DNA of 15,623 bases from an uncultured bacterium (GTDB lineage Bacteria; Cyanobacteriota; Vampirovibrionia; Gastranaerophilales; Gastranaerophilaceae). Positions 1 through 7,437 of this stretch are shown piece by piece. The stretch covers positions 1-15,623 of the forward strand of contig URHD01000048.1 of NCBI GenBank assembly GCA_900547585.1. Direction: 5' to 3'. The translations under genes were made by a program, and so were the position numbers. The notes beneath the pieces are model-generated. The model saw only the letters and a program-made list of their open reading frames with translations, searched no databases and was not told the DNA's origin. Position 1 is the stretch's first letter; each line of letters opens with the position of its first letter.

Positions 1-55
1 GTGAGCCTTGGGCGGTTCGCGTAGGCGAATCGGCTAAGGCGACACTAGATTAGAT
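1..55. repeat. 55-bp hairpin repeat, copy 1
   Basis: This segment matches 7849-7903 at 53 of 55 positions; the differences are at 15 and 33. It folds into a long imperfect hairpin. The inner stem is 13-20 with 25-32 around the loop GTAG, and the outer stem is 5-11 with 34-40, each with a single G-T wobble. A further GTG/CAC pairing joins 1-3 to 43-45. The copy ends 10 bases past the stop of the neighbouring minus-strand gene, so it lies in that gene's 3' untranslated region. It may continue left of the window. It looks like a REP-type dispersed element or a repeat-borne terminator; which one cannot be told from two copies. Confidence 0.8.
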
Positions 56-65
56 CTGTTTTTAA

Positions 66-1121
66 TTACATTCTGTCACGCCAGTCATCGCGTGGATCTT
101 TATCGTCGTCATCTGAATCATCATAATAATCGTATTCATACCATATGTAGTTGTTCAATTTTTGTGAGTTACTTTCCATTTTTGATTTTTCAGATTCTAA
201 TTCTTGTAATTTTTGCCTGTCATCGTCACGTTCCCCGTCTTTAAGGTGGATGGCGGTTTCAAAATTGTCTTTGGAAAGCAGTTTTGAATCCAATTGGTTA
301 TAATATGCCGGAGCCTGGTACAAAATTGTTGTTTTATATTCATCAGCAACATTTTTTGTCAATTCTATATAACCATTTCTTCCTTTTTCATGGTGAAAAA
401 TTGAATCCATGTAGAAAATAGAATACATATCTGAAACTTCAAGCAAACTTCTCATTCCTGTGTATTCATACATTTTTTTGTTATGCTCAAGTTTTGATTT
501 TAGCTCGGAAATAAAATAGTTATCATCGTATGCGGCAGCAATTTTGTCATAATTTACGCTCGCATTTTCAATAAGCCATTTTGCAAGGTTTTTGGAGTTT
601 TTTTCTTCCCCGTCGTTAATGATAAGTATCCCTTTAGGCAGTTTGCCGGCAGGAAATCCGGATTGTTCCCTGTTAATTTTGGAAATAAAATCCTTGTTGA
701 GCGTTTCTTTGGCGCTATTTATGCCGATATCTCCGGTTTTTAGCCTTTTTTCGATTACAGAAATATCACTGTCAAGCTTTGCCATCTTATTTTTTGCTTT
801 ATCAATATACGTTGTGAGTTCATAGCGTGCCTGATTGGAATAATCATTGAAAAATCCCTGATATTTCTGGCGGCAGGCTTCGTTTATCTCGGTTTCGCTT
901 GCTGTTCTGAAAACTTCGCCGAGATATTTGAGCTCATTTTCAGAAGTTCTGAAAACATTAAAATTTTTCTTGTTGACTTTCCATCCGTCACCAAAAGATG
1001 GATTTGCCGGAATACTTTTCGTAAAACTGTCGGCTGTTATTGGATTTGTTTTGTGAAAATCTGCTCTATGCGCGATTTTGTGATTATAATTGTAACCTGA
1101 GCCAACCCTTGAAACTTTCAT
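66..1121 (-). CDS. Degenerate AAA+ ATPase-like protein (probable pseudo-ATPase), 351 aa
   Basis: I do not recognise a named family, but residues about 160-295 follow the AAA+ order. KGILIINDGEEKNSKN (163-178) sits where Walker A should be, but GxxxxGKT has become GEEKNSKN: the Lys is kept, and the last Gly and the Thr are lost. IFYMDS (235-240) fits Walker B with the catalytic Glu changed to Ser. The sensor-1 Asn position reads Gln 269. LDSKLLSKDNF (277-287) matches the LDxALLxxxRF block with Asn for the Arg. Helical, coiled-coil-like stretches lie near 100-130 and 300-325, and the C-terminus is an Asp-rich tail (327-351). The start chosen is the ATG at 1121, which has AAGGGA nine bases upstream; an in-frame TTG at 1187 has weaker support. 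ATP hydrolysis is probably lost, which is inference from alignment by eye. Confidence 0.75.
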   Translation of the reverse strand: MKVSRVGSGYNYNHKIAHRADFHKTNPITADSFTKSIPANPSFGDGWKVNKKNFNVFRTSENELKYLGEVFRTASETEINEACRQKYQGFFNDYSNQARYELTTYIDKAKNKMAKLDSDISVIEKRLKTGDIGINSAKETLNKDFISKINREQSGFPAGKLPKGILIINDGEEKNSKNLAKWLIENASVNYDKIAAAYDDNYFISELKSKLEHNKKMYEYTGMRSLLEVSDMYSIFYMDSIFHHEKGRNGYIELTKNVADEYKTTILYQAPAYYNQLDSKLLSKDNFETAIHLKDGERDDDRQKLQELESEKSKMESNSQKLNNYIWYEYDYYDDSDDDDKDPRDDWRDRM

Positions 1122-1174
1122 CTCATATCCCTTTCTGTCTAGATTTGACCGGTAAAATAGAATGCTTTTTAAGT

Positions 1175-1203
1175 ATTTTCTTTCCAACAGTGCCTGTTGT
1201 CAA
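1175..1203 (-). promoter_or_regulatory. Candidate promoter for the AAA+-like gene
   Basis: On the minus strand a perfect TTGACA lies at 1203-1198. A weak GAAAAT follows 17 bases later at 1180-1175. This would give a leader of about 45 bases before the ATG at 1121. The -35 box is convincing and the -10 box is poor. The promoter would start inside the longer TTG-initiated reading frame, which favours the ATG start. Confidence 0.35.
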
Positions 1204-1207
1204 TAAA

Positions 1208-1227
1208 ATTAAGCAGATTAGCTTAAT
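1208..1227. promoter_or_regulatory. Inverted repeat between divergent promoters (possible operator)
   Basis: ATTAAGC (1208-1214) and GCTTAAT (1221-1227) are perfect inverted copies separated by six bases. The site sits just upstream of the minus-strand TTGACA (1198-1203) and 20 bases before the plus-strand -35 box (1248). This is a position where a regulator could act on both genes. No regulator gene adjoins it. Confidence 0.3.
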
Positions 1228-1247
1228 GTAATTTCATAAAATGTAGT

Positions 1248-1275
1248 TTGAGAAAAATTTTGAGCGTGATATGAT
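1248..1275 (+). promoter_or_regulatory. Promoter for the ROK kinase gene
   Basis: TTGAGA (1248-1253) and TATGAT (1270-1275) are separated by 16 bases. Each differs from the sigma-70 consensus at one position. Transcription would start near 1282, leaving about 30 bases of leader with AGAGGAG (1301-1307) before the ATG at 1313. Confidence 0.55.
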
Positions 1276-1312
1276 TGAATATGCTTGTTAAAATTAAGAC
1301 AGAGGAGTCGGG

Positions 1313-2272
1313 ATGTTTGAAAAATACAGAATTGGCGTGGATATTGGCGGAACAAATGTAAAAATTGCGCTTGTTGACAAAAAAGGCGAAATTTCTTTTC
1401 CAAAAACCGTTCCCACGCGTGCTGAAATGGGCTACGAATACACGGTTGGCAACATTATTCAGTCAATAAAAGAACTTATTGAAGAAGCAAAAATCGAAAA
1501 AAACGCTCTTGAGGGAATTGGGTTCGGATTTCCGGGGCAAATCGACTGTGATAACGGTATCGTAAGGATTTTACCCAACATTCCGGGCTGGATAAATGTT
1601 CCCATTGCTGAAATCATGCAAAAAGAGTTCAATGTTCCGGTAAAAGTCGATAATGACGTGCGCTGTGCGGCTCTTGCCGAGCTCAATTACGGTGCGGGCG
1701 CAGGCTGCAAAAACCTTATTTGCATAACCGTCGGAACGGGCATTGGCTCGGGCTTGATAATTAACGGAAAGCTCGTTCGCGGCGCAAGCAACGCAGCAGG
1801 CGAAATCGGACACATAAAACTCGCAATCCACGACGGGCCGATTTGCGGATGCGGCGATACTGGCTGTTTTGAGGCGTTTGCGTCAGGGCCGGCAATTGTT
1901 TCGCTCGCAAAAGAGTATGTAAAAGGCGGAAAATCTACAAAATACAGAGAAATTGCCGGTTCTACAAAAGACATTACCCCTGCAATCGTTGCTCAGGCAG
2001 CAAAAGAGGGCGATGTCGTTGCACAGCGAATTTTTTCAATAATCGGTGAATACCTTGGCGTTGGTTTGTCGAGCGTTGTGAACCTTTTGAATCCTGAAAA
2101 AATCGTTGTGGGCGGCGGAGTTGCAGATGCGGGAGAGATTCTTTTTGGACCGCTGAAAAAAGCACTCAAAGAGCGTTCAATGCCCATTCAAGGCGCGGCT
2201 GTAGAGGTAGTTCCCGCTCAGCTCGGGAATACCGCCGGAATTATCGGCGCAAGCCTTTTGATTGACAATTAA
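1313..2272 (+). CDS. glcK: ROK-family sugar kinase, probable glucokinase, 319 aa
   Basis: The likely role is ATP-dependent phosphorylation of glucose to glucose-6-phosphate in the cytoplasm, feeding glycolysis. The phosphate-binding motif DIGGTN is at 10-15. The catalytic Asp lies in NDVR (Asp 115). GTGIGSG (141-147) is the second nucleotide loop and GEIGH (163-167) is the sugar and zinc segment. CGCGDTGC (178-185) carries the three Cys that, with His 167, form the ROK zinc site. There is no N-terminal helix-turn-helix, so this is a kinase rather than a ROK repressor. Length is normal for the family. The start follows AGAGGAG by five bases. Its stop overlaps the stop of convergent ribD by four bases. 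Sugar specificity (glucose, or N-acetyl sugars as in some relatives) is not certain from sequence. Confidence 0.9.
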   Translation: MFEKYRIGVDIGGTNVKIALVDKKGEISFPKTVPTRAEMGYEYTVGNIIQSIKELIEEAKIEKNALEGIGFGFPGQIDCDNGIVRILPNIPGWINVPIAEIMQKEFNVPVKVDNDVRCAALAELNYGAGAGCKNLICITVGTGIGSGLIINGKLVRGASNAAGEIGHIKLAIHDGPICGCGDTGCFEAFASGPAIVSLAKEYVKGGKSTKYREIAGSTKDITPAIVAQAAKEGDVVAQRIFSIIGEYLGVGLSSVVNLLNPEKIVVGGGVADAGEILFGPLKKALKERSMPIQGAAVEVVPAQLGNTAGIIGASLLIDN

Positions 2273-3354
2273 TTCAACACAGAATATTCAACAAGCAAAT
2301 CATCTGCGGATTTTTTAAAAGATTCAATCCGCAGATTTTTTGCATTTTTCATAAACTGCGGATTTATCCCGTAAAAACAGTTCACAGCCTGATTATCACC
2401 CATAATTTTTGGCGCGATGAACTGATAAATTTTATCGGTCATTCCCGTTTTTAAAACAGCGCCGTTTAGCCCGCCGCCGGCTTCAACAAGGATGCTTTTT
2501 ATGCCGTTTTTGAATAATTCGCTAAAGAGGAATTTCAAATCGACTTTTTCGTTCACAATCGGGCATTTTATAAAAATAACATGCGCCGGAAAGCCTTTTG
2601 GCTCGATGTTTTCACCTGTTGCAACAAAAACGGGCGTATTATCGTTTTTAAAAAAATTAAAATCGGGAGAAAGCCGCAATTTTGAATCCACAACGATGCG
2701 CACCGGATTTGCTCCGTCTTTCAGGCGGCAGTTCATTGAGGGATTGTCGGCGAGGACGGTATTTGAGCCCGTGAGGATTGCGTCGTATTTGTTGCGCAGT
2801 TTTTGTACGGTTTTTCTTGATTTTTCACATGTCACCCATTTTGAATCGCCGTTTGCCGCAGCTATTTTGCCATCAAAGGTCATCGCAGTCTTGATTGCGA
2901 TAAAAGGACGTTTTTCGAGCTGGTTTTTAAAAAATATTTCGTTTAATTTTTTGCATTCATCTTCCAGAACTCCGCAAACGACCTCAATTCCCGCATTTTC
3001 AAGCTTTTTTATCCCGTTCCCTGCGACTATCGGGTTTGGATCAACCGTGCCGACCACAACTTTTTTAATTCCCTTTTCAATTATCAAATCCGCACAAGGC
3101 GGTGTTTTTCCGAAATGCGAACAAGGCTCAAGACTCACGAAAATCGTTCCATTTCGGGCTTTTTCGCCCGCCATTTTCAGCGCGTTAACTTCTGCGTGGG
3201 CTTCTCCGTATTTTTTGTGCCATCCAAAACCTGCAACATCGCCGTTTTTATCCAGAACAACCGCGCCGACGAGCGGATTCGGCGAAACATGCCCTTCGCC
3301 TTTTTTGGCTAGAGAAATACATTTTCGCATAAATTTTTCGTAATATTTTATCAT
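2269..3354 (-). CDS. ribD: Bifunctional riboflavin biosynthesis deaminase/reductase RibD, 361 aa
   Basis: RibD deaminates 2,5-diamino-6-ribosylamino-pyrimidinone phosphate and then reduces its ribose with NADPH, the second and third steps of riboflavin synthesis. The N-terminal deaminase domain has the zinc motif HAE (53-55) and PCSHFGKTPPC (77-87). The C-terminal reductase domain (about 150-361) shows KTAMTFDGKIA, GSNTVLADNP and VEAGGGLNG. Length is typical. The start ATG overlaps the stop of the upstream gene as ATGA (3354-3351), and no good ribosome site precedes it, so translation is probably coupled. No other rib gene and no FMN riboswitch is near; the gene instead lies last in a purB-led unit. 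Confidence 0.95.
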   Translation of the reverse strand: MIKYYEKFMRKCISLAKKGEGHVSPNPLVGAVVLDKNGDVAGFGWHKKYGEAHAEVNALKMAGEKARNGTIFVSLEPCSHFGKTPPCADLIIEKGIKKVVVGTVDPNPIVAGNGIKKLENAGIEVVCGVLEDECKKLNEIFFKNQLEKRPFIAIKTAMTFDGKIAAANGDSKWVTCEKSRKTVQKLRNKYDAILTGSNTVLADNPSMNCRLKDGANPVRIVVDSKLRLSPDFNFFKNDNTPVFVATGENIEPKGFPAHVIFIKCPIVNEKVDLKFLFSELFKNGIKSILVEAGGGLNGAVLKTGMTDKIYQFIAPKIMGDNQAVNCFYGINPQFMKNAKNLRIESFKKSADDLLVEYSVLN

Positions 3355-3947
3355 TTTACTTTGCCGAAAAACTGCTCGGTGATTATCTGGGAATATTTTC
3401 CGCCCTCAGCCGCAGACAGCAGGATTTTTGAATGTTTTTCGCCATCTTCTGCGACGCCGATTATGCCCTCAATGTGCTTCATTGGGAGGTTCGTTACATC
3501 TGCCGTATATTTTACGTAGGGAATTGTTTGCCCCATTGAATGGAAGCTGCCCTGTTTTGTTATTTCAAAATTTTCAAGCCGGATGTACTGATATGCGAGT
3601 TTTTCGTTCAATCCGTCGAGTTTTTTCTTTATGCTTCCGTCAGCAAAGTCTTTTTTCGTCAAAAGCGTTGATTTTGAGGGATTTAAGACCGCCAATTTCT
3701 GTCCTGATGCCTTATGTTCAGCCAGAACGCCCTTGTAACCCAGCAAATTTGCGGTTCTGTCGATTTCGTATTCGTCGGGGATTTTTGTAAAATCCGCAAC
3801 GCTCATACTTTTCGCGATGAGCTCATCTTGCGACGGTTTTTCAAAAAAATGTAAATTTTTGAACAATTCCATCCCGCCGAGAGCTTTGAACCCGATGATT
3901 GCGAGCACAACTATTGCAACTTTTATTATAAATTTTAAACAGCCCAT
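3351..3947 (-). CDS. Hypothetical membrane-anchored protein, 198 aa
   Basis: I do not recognise this family. One hydrophobic helix (about residues 5-22) at the N-terminus should anchor or export the protein. The remaining 170 residues are polar, mixed alpha/beta in appearance, and have no Cys cluster or catalytic motif that I can name. There is no lipobox. The start is two bases after the purB stop, with a G-rich stretch at the end of purB (GCGGGGG) as its ribosome site, and its own stop overlaps the ribD start. The unit is so tight that the gene is almost certainly co-transcribed with purB and ribD, but context alone does not show a link to purine or flavin chemistry. Confidence 0.75.
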   Translation of the reverse strand: MGCLKFIIKVAIVVLAIIGFKALGGMELFKNLHFFEKPSQDELIAKSMSVADFTKIPDEYEIDRTANLLGYKGVLAEHKASGQKLAVLNPSKSTLLTKKDFADGSIKKKLDGLNEKLAYQYIRLENFEITKQGSFHSMGQTIPYVKYTADVTNLPMKHIEGIIGVAEDGEKHSKILLSAAEGGKYSQIITEQFFGKVK

Positions 3948-3949
3948 TT

Positions 3950-5251
3950 TTACCCCCGCAAATCAAATCTGTCATAAATTGCGTCAATATTTCTCAAATA
4001 ATAGCCCGAATCAAAACAATTTTCAATTTCATTTTCGGTCAAAATTTGCATAATTTCGTTATCATTGAGTAAATTTTGCTTGAAATTGCCCTGCGGTTCA
4101 TTAAAAGCGCTCAGGGCGTTTTTTTGCACAAGTGCATAGGCATTTTCCCGTGAAATTCCTTTTGCGGTCAGCTCCAGCAAAACCCTTTGTGAAAAAACTA
4201 TTCCGCCGAACAGGTTTGCGTTTTTCAGCATATTTTCTTTGTGCACAACAAGCCCTGAAACCAGCCTGTTAAAGCGATTCAGCATATAATCAACTAAAAT
4301 CGTCGAATCAGGAAAAATAATCCGTTCCGCAGAGCTGTGCGAGATGTCGCGTTCATGCCAGAGGGCGATATTTTCCAAAGACGCCTGTGCATTGGCTTTC
4401 ACGACCCTTGCAAGACCCGATAAATTTTCTCCGGAAATCGGATTTTTCTTGTGCGGCATTGCGGATGAGCCTTTTTGCCCTTTTTTGAACGCCTCTTCAA
4501 CCTCAAGAACCTCGGTTCTTTGCAAATGCCTTAATTCAACAGCGCACTGCTCAATTGCAGAGGCAATCAGCGCCAGCGACACCATAAAATTTGCATGATA
4601 ATCGCGCGCAATGACCTGCGTGGAGATTTTTGCAGGCTTTAGGCCGAGCTTTTTGCAGGTTATTTCTTCGATTTTCGGGGAAATATTGCTGTAAGTTCCC
4701 ACAGGGCCAGAAATTTGCCCTACTGCGATTTCGTCGAGCGCGATTTTGAACCTTTTTTTCATTCTTTGAAAAATATCAAGCCAGTTGAGCATTTTCACGC
4801 CAAAAGTCATCGGTTCAGCATGAACTCCGTGCGAACGGCCGATACAGATTGTGTTTTTGTGCTCAAGTGCCTTGTTTTTCAGGGTTTTTATGAGATTATC
4901 CAAATCTTCAAGGATAATTTTTCCGGCTTCCTGAATCTGAAGCGCAAAAGCCGTGTCAATTACGTCGGAGCTGGTCATTCCCATGTGCACATAGCGTGAA
5001 GCTTCGCCGATATTTTCGTTGACATTGGTTAAAAACGCAATTACGTCGTGATTCACTTCTTTTTCGATTTCGTCGATTCGTTTTACGTCGAATTTTGCCC
5101 TGTTTTTTATTTCACAAAGCGCATTGTCCGGGATTTCGCCCATTTCGTTGTAAGCCTCGCAAACAGCGAGCTCAACCTTTAAATAGTGCGCAAATTTTGT
5201 TTCAAGCTCCCAAATATTTTTCATTTCCGGCAAAGAATAACGCTCAATCAT
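3950..5251 (-). CDS. purB: Adenylosuccinate lyase PurB, 433 aa
   Basis: PurB cleaves SAICAR to AICAR in purine synthesis and adenylosuccinate to AMP, releasing fumarate each time. The fumarase/aspartase superfamily signature GSSAMPHKKNP (261-271) is present and contains the mobile catalytic Ser. The other conserved blocks are VNHDVIAF with His 68, TSSD (93-96) and GRSHG with the catalytic-region His 141. Length matches the roughly 430-aa bacterial form. The ATG at 5251 has AAGGTG six bases upstream. It leads a three-gene unit with the 198-aa protein and ribD. Both pathways rely on purine nucleotides (riboflavin is made from GTP), which may explain the grouping, but that is inference. Confidence 0.97.
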   Translation of the reverse strand: MIERYSLPEMKNIWELETKFAHYLKVELAVCEAYNEMGEIPDNALCEIKNRAKFDVKRIDEIEKEVNHDVIAFLTNVNENIGEASRYVHMGMTSSDVIDTAFALQIQEAGKIILEDLDNLIKTLKNKALEHKNTICIGRSHGVHAEPMTFGVKMLNWLDIFQRMKKRFKIALDEIAVGQISGPVGTYSNISPKIEEITCKKLGLKPAKISTQVIARDYHANFMVSLALIASAIEQCAVELRHLQRTEVLEVEEAFKKGQKGSSAMPHKKNPISGENLSGLARVVKANAQASLENIALWHERDISHSSAERIIFPDSTILVDYMLNRFNRLVSGLVVHKENMLKNANLFGGIVFSQRVLLELTAKGISRENAYALVQKNALSAFNEPQGNFKQNLLNDNEIMQILTENEIENCFDSGYYLRNIDAIYDRFDLRG

Positions 5252-5262
5252 AAATGCACCTT

Positions 5263-5291
5263 GATTAATTTCTTACGAATTAATCATAACA
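5263..5291 (-). promoter_or_regulatory. Extended -10 promoter of purB with overlapping inverted repeat
   Basis: The minus strand reads TGTTATGAT (5291-5283), an extended -10 element; no good -35 box is visible, as is common for this class. An inverted repeat, GATTAAT (5263-5269) and ATTAATC (5279-5285), overlaps the -10 box and the expected start of transcription. A repressor could act there. It is not the PurR box of E. coli or Bacillus as far as I can see. Confidence 0.4.
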
Positions 5292-5374
5292 TAAATTCAG
5301 GGCGATAGTTCTTCAGAAATTGAAATTTACGAAAGAGGCAGCGTTTTTGCGGCGAATAGCGGGTTCAACTATGT

Positions 5375-5403
5375 AAAAAAGCCCCCCGAAACCCGGGAGG
5401 CTT
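5375..5403 (-). terminator. Intrinsic terminator of the rpsB-tsf operon
   Basis: Read on the minus strand, AAGCCTCCCG pairs with CGGGGGGCTT over ten base pairs with one G-T wobble and a short loop, followed directly by six T. The stem ends 20 bases after the tsf stop codon. On the plus strand the wobble becomes a C-A mismatch and the T run is shorter, so the minus direction is favoured. Confidence 0.88.
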
Positions 5404-5423
5404 TAAAAATTTGCTTATTTGGA

Positions 5424-6296
5424 CTAGTTTCCTGCCATCTGGCTTGCAACTTCTTCAGCAAAATTGTCCTGTCTTTTTTCAAGACCTTCACCCAGCACGT
5501 AGCGGATGAAGCATTTGATGTTCAATTTGCCTTCGACAAGCTGAGCAACGGTCTGGTCAGGATTTTTAACGAACGGCTGTTCAAGAAGGCATCTTGAAGC
5601 CATAAGTTTGTTGATTCTGCCTTCAACAATTTTAGCTCTTATGTTTTCGGGTTTTTTCGCCAAATCTTCTTTACCCATTTCGATTCTTGTTTCTTCATCG
5701 ATAACAGATTGCGGAATTTCTTCTCTTGAAACGAATTCAGGGGCGTTTGAAGCGATGTGGAGGCAGATATCTTTTTCCATAGCTTCGTCAGCGCAGTCAG
5801 TATTCAACAAAACGCCGATTTTGCCGTTGTGGATGTAAGTTGCAGGGTTGCCTTCAACGATATCGAATCTTCTTACTGTGATTTTTTCGCCGATTGTTGC
5901 AACTTTTTCTTTGATAATGTCTTCAATTTTCTTGCCGCAGCCGCAAACCTGGCAGGTTGAAGCCAAAAGTTCTTCAACATTGGCGGGTTTTACTGCAACA
6001 ACCTGTTTTGCAAGGTTTTTAACGAGTGTTTTGAATTCTTCGTTTTTAGCAACGAAGTCTGTTTCGCAGTTTACTTCGATTAAAGCGCCTACGCCGTTTT
6101 CGATGTAAGAATCAACAAGCCCTTCAGCTGCGATTCTGCCCATTTTCTTTTCAGCAGAGGCGATACCTTTCTGGCGGAGGAATTCCATTGCTTTTTCCAT
6201 GTCTCCGTTATTTTCAACGAGTGCTTTTTTAGCATCAAGAATGCCTGCACCGGTTTTTTCTCTAAGCTCTTTTACCATAGAAGCGGATATTTCCAT
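5424..6296 (-). CDS. tsf: Translation elongation factor Ts, 290 aa
   Basis: EF-Ts is the guanine-nucleotide exchange factor that reloads EF-Tu with GTP during translation. The N-terminal UBA-like segment has LREKTGAGILDAKKAL (11-26), the family's first signature, and the TDFVAKN motif (79-85) that contacts EF-Tu is intact. The core repeats follow (GEKITVRRF), and a C-terminal region ends near 290, close to the usual length. The ATG at 6296 has AAGGA seven bases upstream. Unusual is a Cys cluster, CQVCGCG (115-121), between the two core halves; I do not recall it in model EF-Ts proteins. The gene is downstream of rpsB, the common bacterial order, and is followed by a strong terminator. Confidence 0.97.
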   Translation of the reverse strand: MEISASMVKELREKTGAGILDAKKALVENNGDMEKAMEFLRQKGIASAEKKMGRIAAEGLVDSYIENGVGALIEVNCETDFVAKNEEFKTLVKNLAKQVVAVKPANVEELLASTCQVCGCGKKIEDIIKEKVATIGEKITVRRFDIVEGNPATYIHNGKIGVLLNTDCADEAMEKDICLHIASNAPEFVSREEIPQSVIDEETRIEMGKEDLAKKPENIRAKIVEGRINKLMASRCLLEQPFVKNPDQTVAQLVEGKLNIKCFIRYVLGEGLEKRQDNFAEEVASQMAGN

Positions 6297-6318
6297 AGGT
6301 AGTTCCTTTCTTTTTAAA

Positions 6319-6340
6319 TCCGGCGGCGAAAACCGCCGGA
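6319..6340 (-). promoter_or_regulatory. Stem-loop between rpsB and tsf
   Basis: TCCGGCGG (6319-6326) and CCGCCGGA (6333-6340) form a perfect 8-bp GC-rich stem with a six-base loop in the 63-base gap between the two genes. In the transcribed direction it is followed by ATTTAAAAAG, not a clean T run. It is more likely a leaky terminator, processing site or mRNA stabiliser than a full stop. Confidence 0.5.
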
Positions 6341-6359
6341 AAAATTATACTAATTCTAA

Positions 6360-7139
6360 TTAAGCTTCAGCGCCGACTTCTTCGGCGGGAGCTTCTTCAA
6401 CGCCTGCGTCTTTAGCTTCGATTTTTTCAGCTTTAGCGCCTGCTGCTTTGTTTTCTTTGAGCTGTTTTCCTTCAAGAGCCGCATCAGCGAGTTTTGAAGC
6501 GATAAGTCTGATAGAACGGATTGCATCGTCGTTTCCGGGGATGATGAAGTCGATTCCGTCAGGATCAGCGTTTGTGTCTGCGAGGCAGATTACAGGGATG
6601 CGTAATTTGTTAGCTTCTGCAATCGCGATGTCTTCTTTTTTCTGGTCAACAACAAAGATAAGGTCGGGCATTCCGCGCATTTCTTTGATACCGCCTAAAG
6701 TTTTGCTCAATTTGTCGAGTTTTCTCATCATTTGTGCAACTTCTTTTTTCGGTAATTTTTCGATGTGACCTGAATTTACAAATTCTTCGATTTCTCTCAA
6801 TTTGTTGATTCTTGTGCGGATGGTTTCAAAGTTAGTCAGCATACCGCCGAGCCATCTTCTGTTTATATAGAATTGACCGCATCTTTTTGCTTCTTCTGCA
6901 ACAACATCAGTTGCCTGTTTTTTTGTACCTACAAAAACAATATTTTTGCCGCGTGCTGCGAATTCTCTGACGATATTGTATGCTTCGTCGAGTTTTTCAG
7001 AAGTTTTTCTGAGGTCTAAAACGTAGATTCCGTTTCTTGCACCGTAGATATACGGTTTCATTTTGGGGTTCCATCTTTGTGTCTGGTGTCCGAAGTGGAC
7101 GCCTGCTTCGAGCAATTCAATCATAGTTGCTGCTGGCAT
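6360..7139 (-). CDS. rpsB: 30S ribosomal protein S2, 259 aa
   Basis: S2 is a small-subunit ribosomal protein that binds late near S1 on the 30S back side. Family motifs are clear: LLEAGVHFGHQTQRWNPKM near the N-terminus, the central INRRWLGGMLTNF block, and the C-terminal PVICLADTNADP and IPGNDDAIRSI blocks. The C-terminal tail of about 30 residues is rich in Ala, Glu and Lys, as in several phyla. The start at 7139 (protein beginning MPAATMIELL) has AAAGGAG eight bases upstream; an in-frame start 60 bases earlier lacks such a site and would add a non-homologous basic extension. It leads the rpsB-tsf operon. Confidence 0.97.
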   Translation of the reverse strand: MPAATMIELLEAGVHFGHQTQRWNPKMKPYIYGARNGIYVLDLRKTSEKLDEAYNIVREFAARGKNIVFVGTKKQATDVVAEEAKRCGQFYINRRWLGGMLTNFETIRTRINKLREIEEFVNSGHIEKLPKKEVAQMMRKLDKLSKTLGGIKEMRGMPDLIFVVDQKKEDIAIAEANKLRIPVICLADTNADPDGIDFIIPGNDDAIRSIRLIASKLADAALEGKQLKENKAAGAKAEKIEAKDAGVEEAPAEEVGAEA

Positions 7140-7348
7140 AGTTTTTTCTCCTTTGACTGCGGATTTTTTCCTACTGGGGCGCAAAAGCACCGTTTTCAAT
7201 AAAAATCCAGTTTTTGTACTAACTGCGGTTCAGTTTTCCCATCCATTCGGGGCTTTGAGGCAAAAAACGCCTGAATTCGGCTTTTTCTGCCGGCCCTTGG
7301 ACTAAAGCTCTTTTACTTTTCGCTTTATCGTACTTGCTGACCAATAAC
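7140..7348 (-). promoter_or_regulatory. Presumed rpsB 5' leader region
   Basis: About 200 non-coding bases lie between the candidate promoter and rpsB. On the minus strand they contain two small GGC...GCC stem-loops in tandem (about 7254-7290) and no open frame with a ribosome site. S2 autoregulates rpsB through its leader in several bacteria, so a regulatory leader is plausible, but I recognise no known S2-binding fold here. Confidence 0.3.
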
Positions 7349-7376
7349 ATCGTACATTAAACATGAAAAACATCAA
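7349..7376 (-). promoter_or_regulatory. Candidate promoter for rpsB-tsf
   Basis: On the minus strand TTGATG (7376-7371) and TACGAT (7354-7349) are spaced by 16 bases. Both boxes match consensus at four of six positions. No better pair was found in the gap. A TACGAT copy also occurs about 18 bases further downstream. Confidence 0.3.
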
Positions 7377-7437
7377 ATAGTACGGGCTTTTTTGTAAAGA
7401 AAGGTTTTGAAAAATCTTTATTATGAACAACAATTGA

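Noticed and set aside
1..55. CRISPR repeat
   Set aside because: There are only two copies about 7.8 kb apart with no spacer array.
1122..1187. N-terminal extension of the AAA+-like protein from a TTG start
   Set aside because: The ATG at 1121 has a better ribosome site, and the candidate promoter would start transcription inside the extension.
2492..3343. Long plus-strand open frame (283 codons) opposite ribD
   Set aside because: It is the antisense of a clear RibD with intact motifs, and its translation is rich in Ser/Phe with no family pattern or ribosome site.
3355..3947. FMN riboswitch upstream of ribD
   Set aside because: ribD is translationally coupled inside an operon and no RFN-type conserved sequence is visible before it or before purB.
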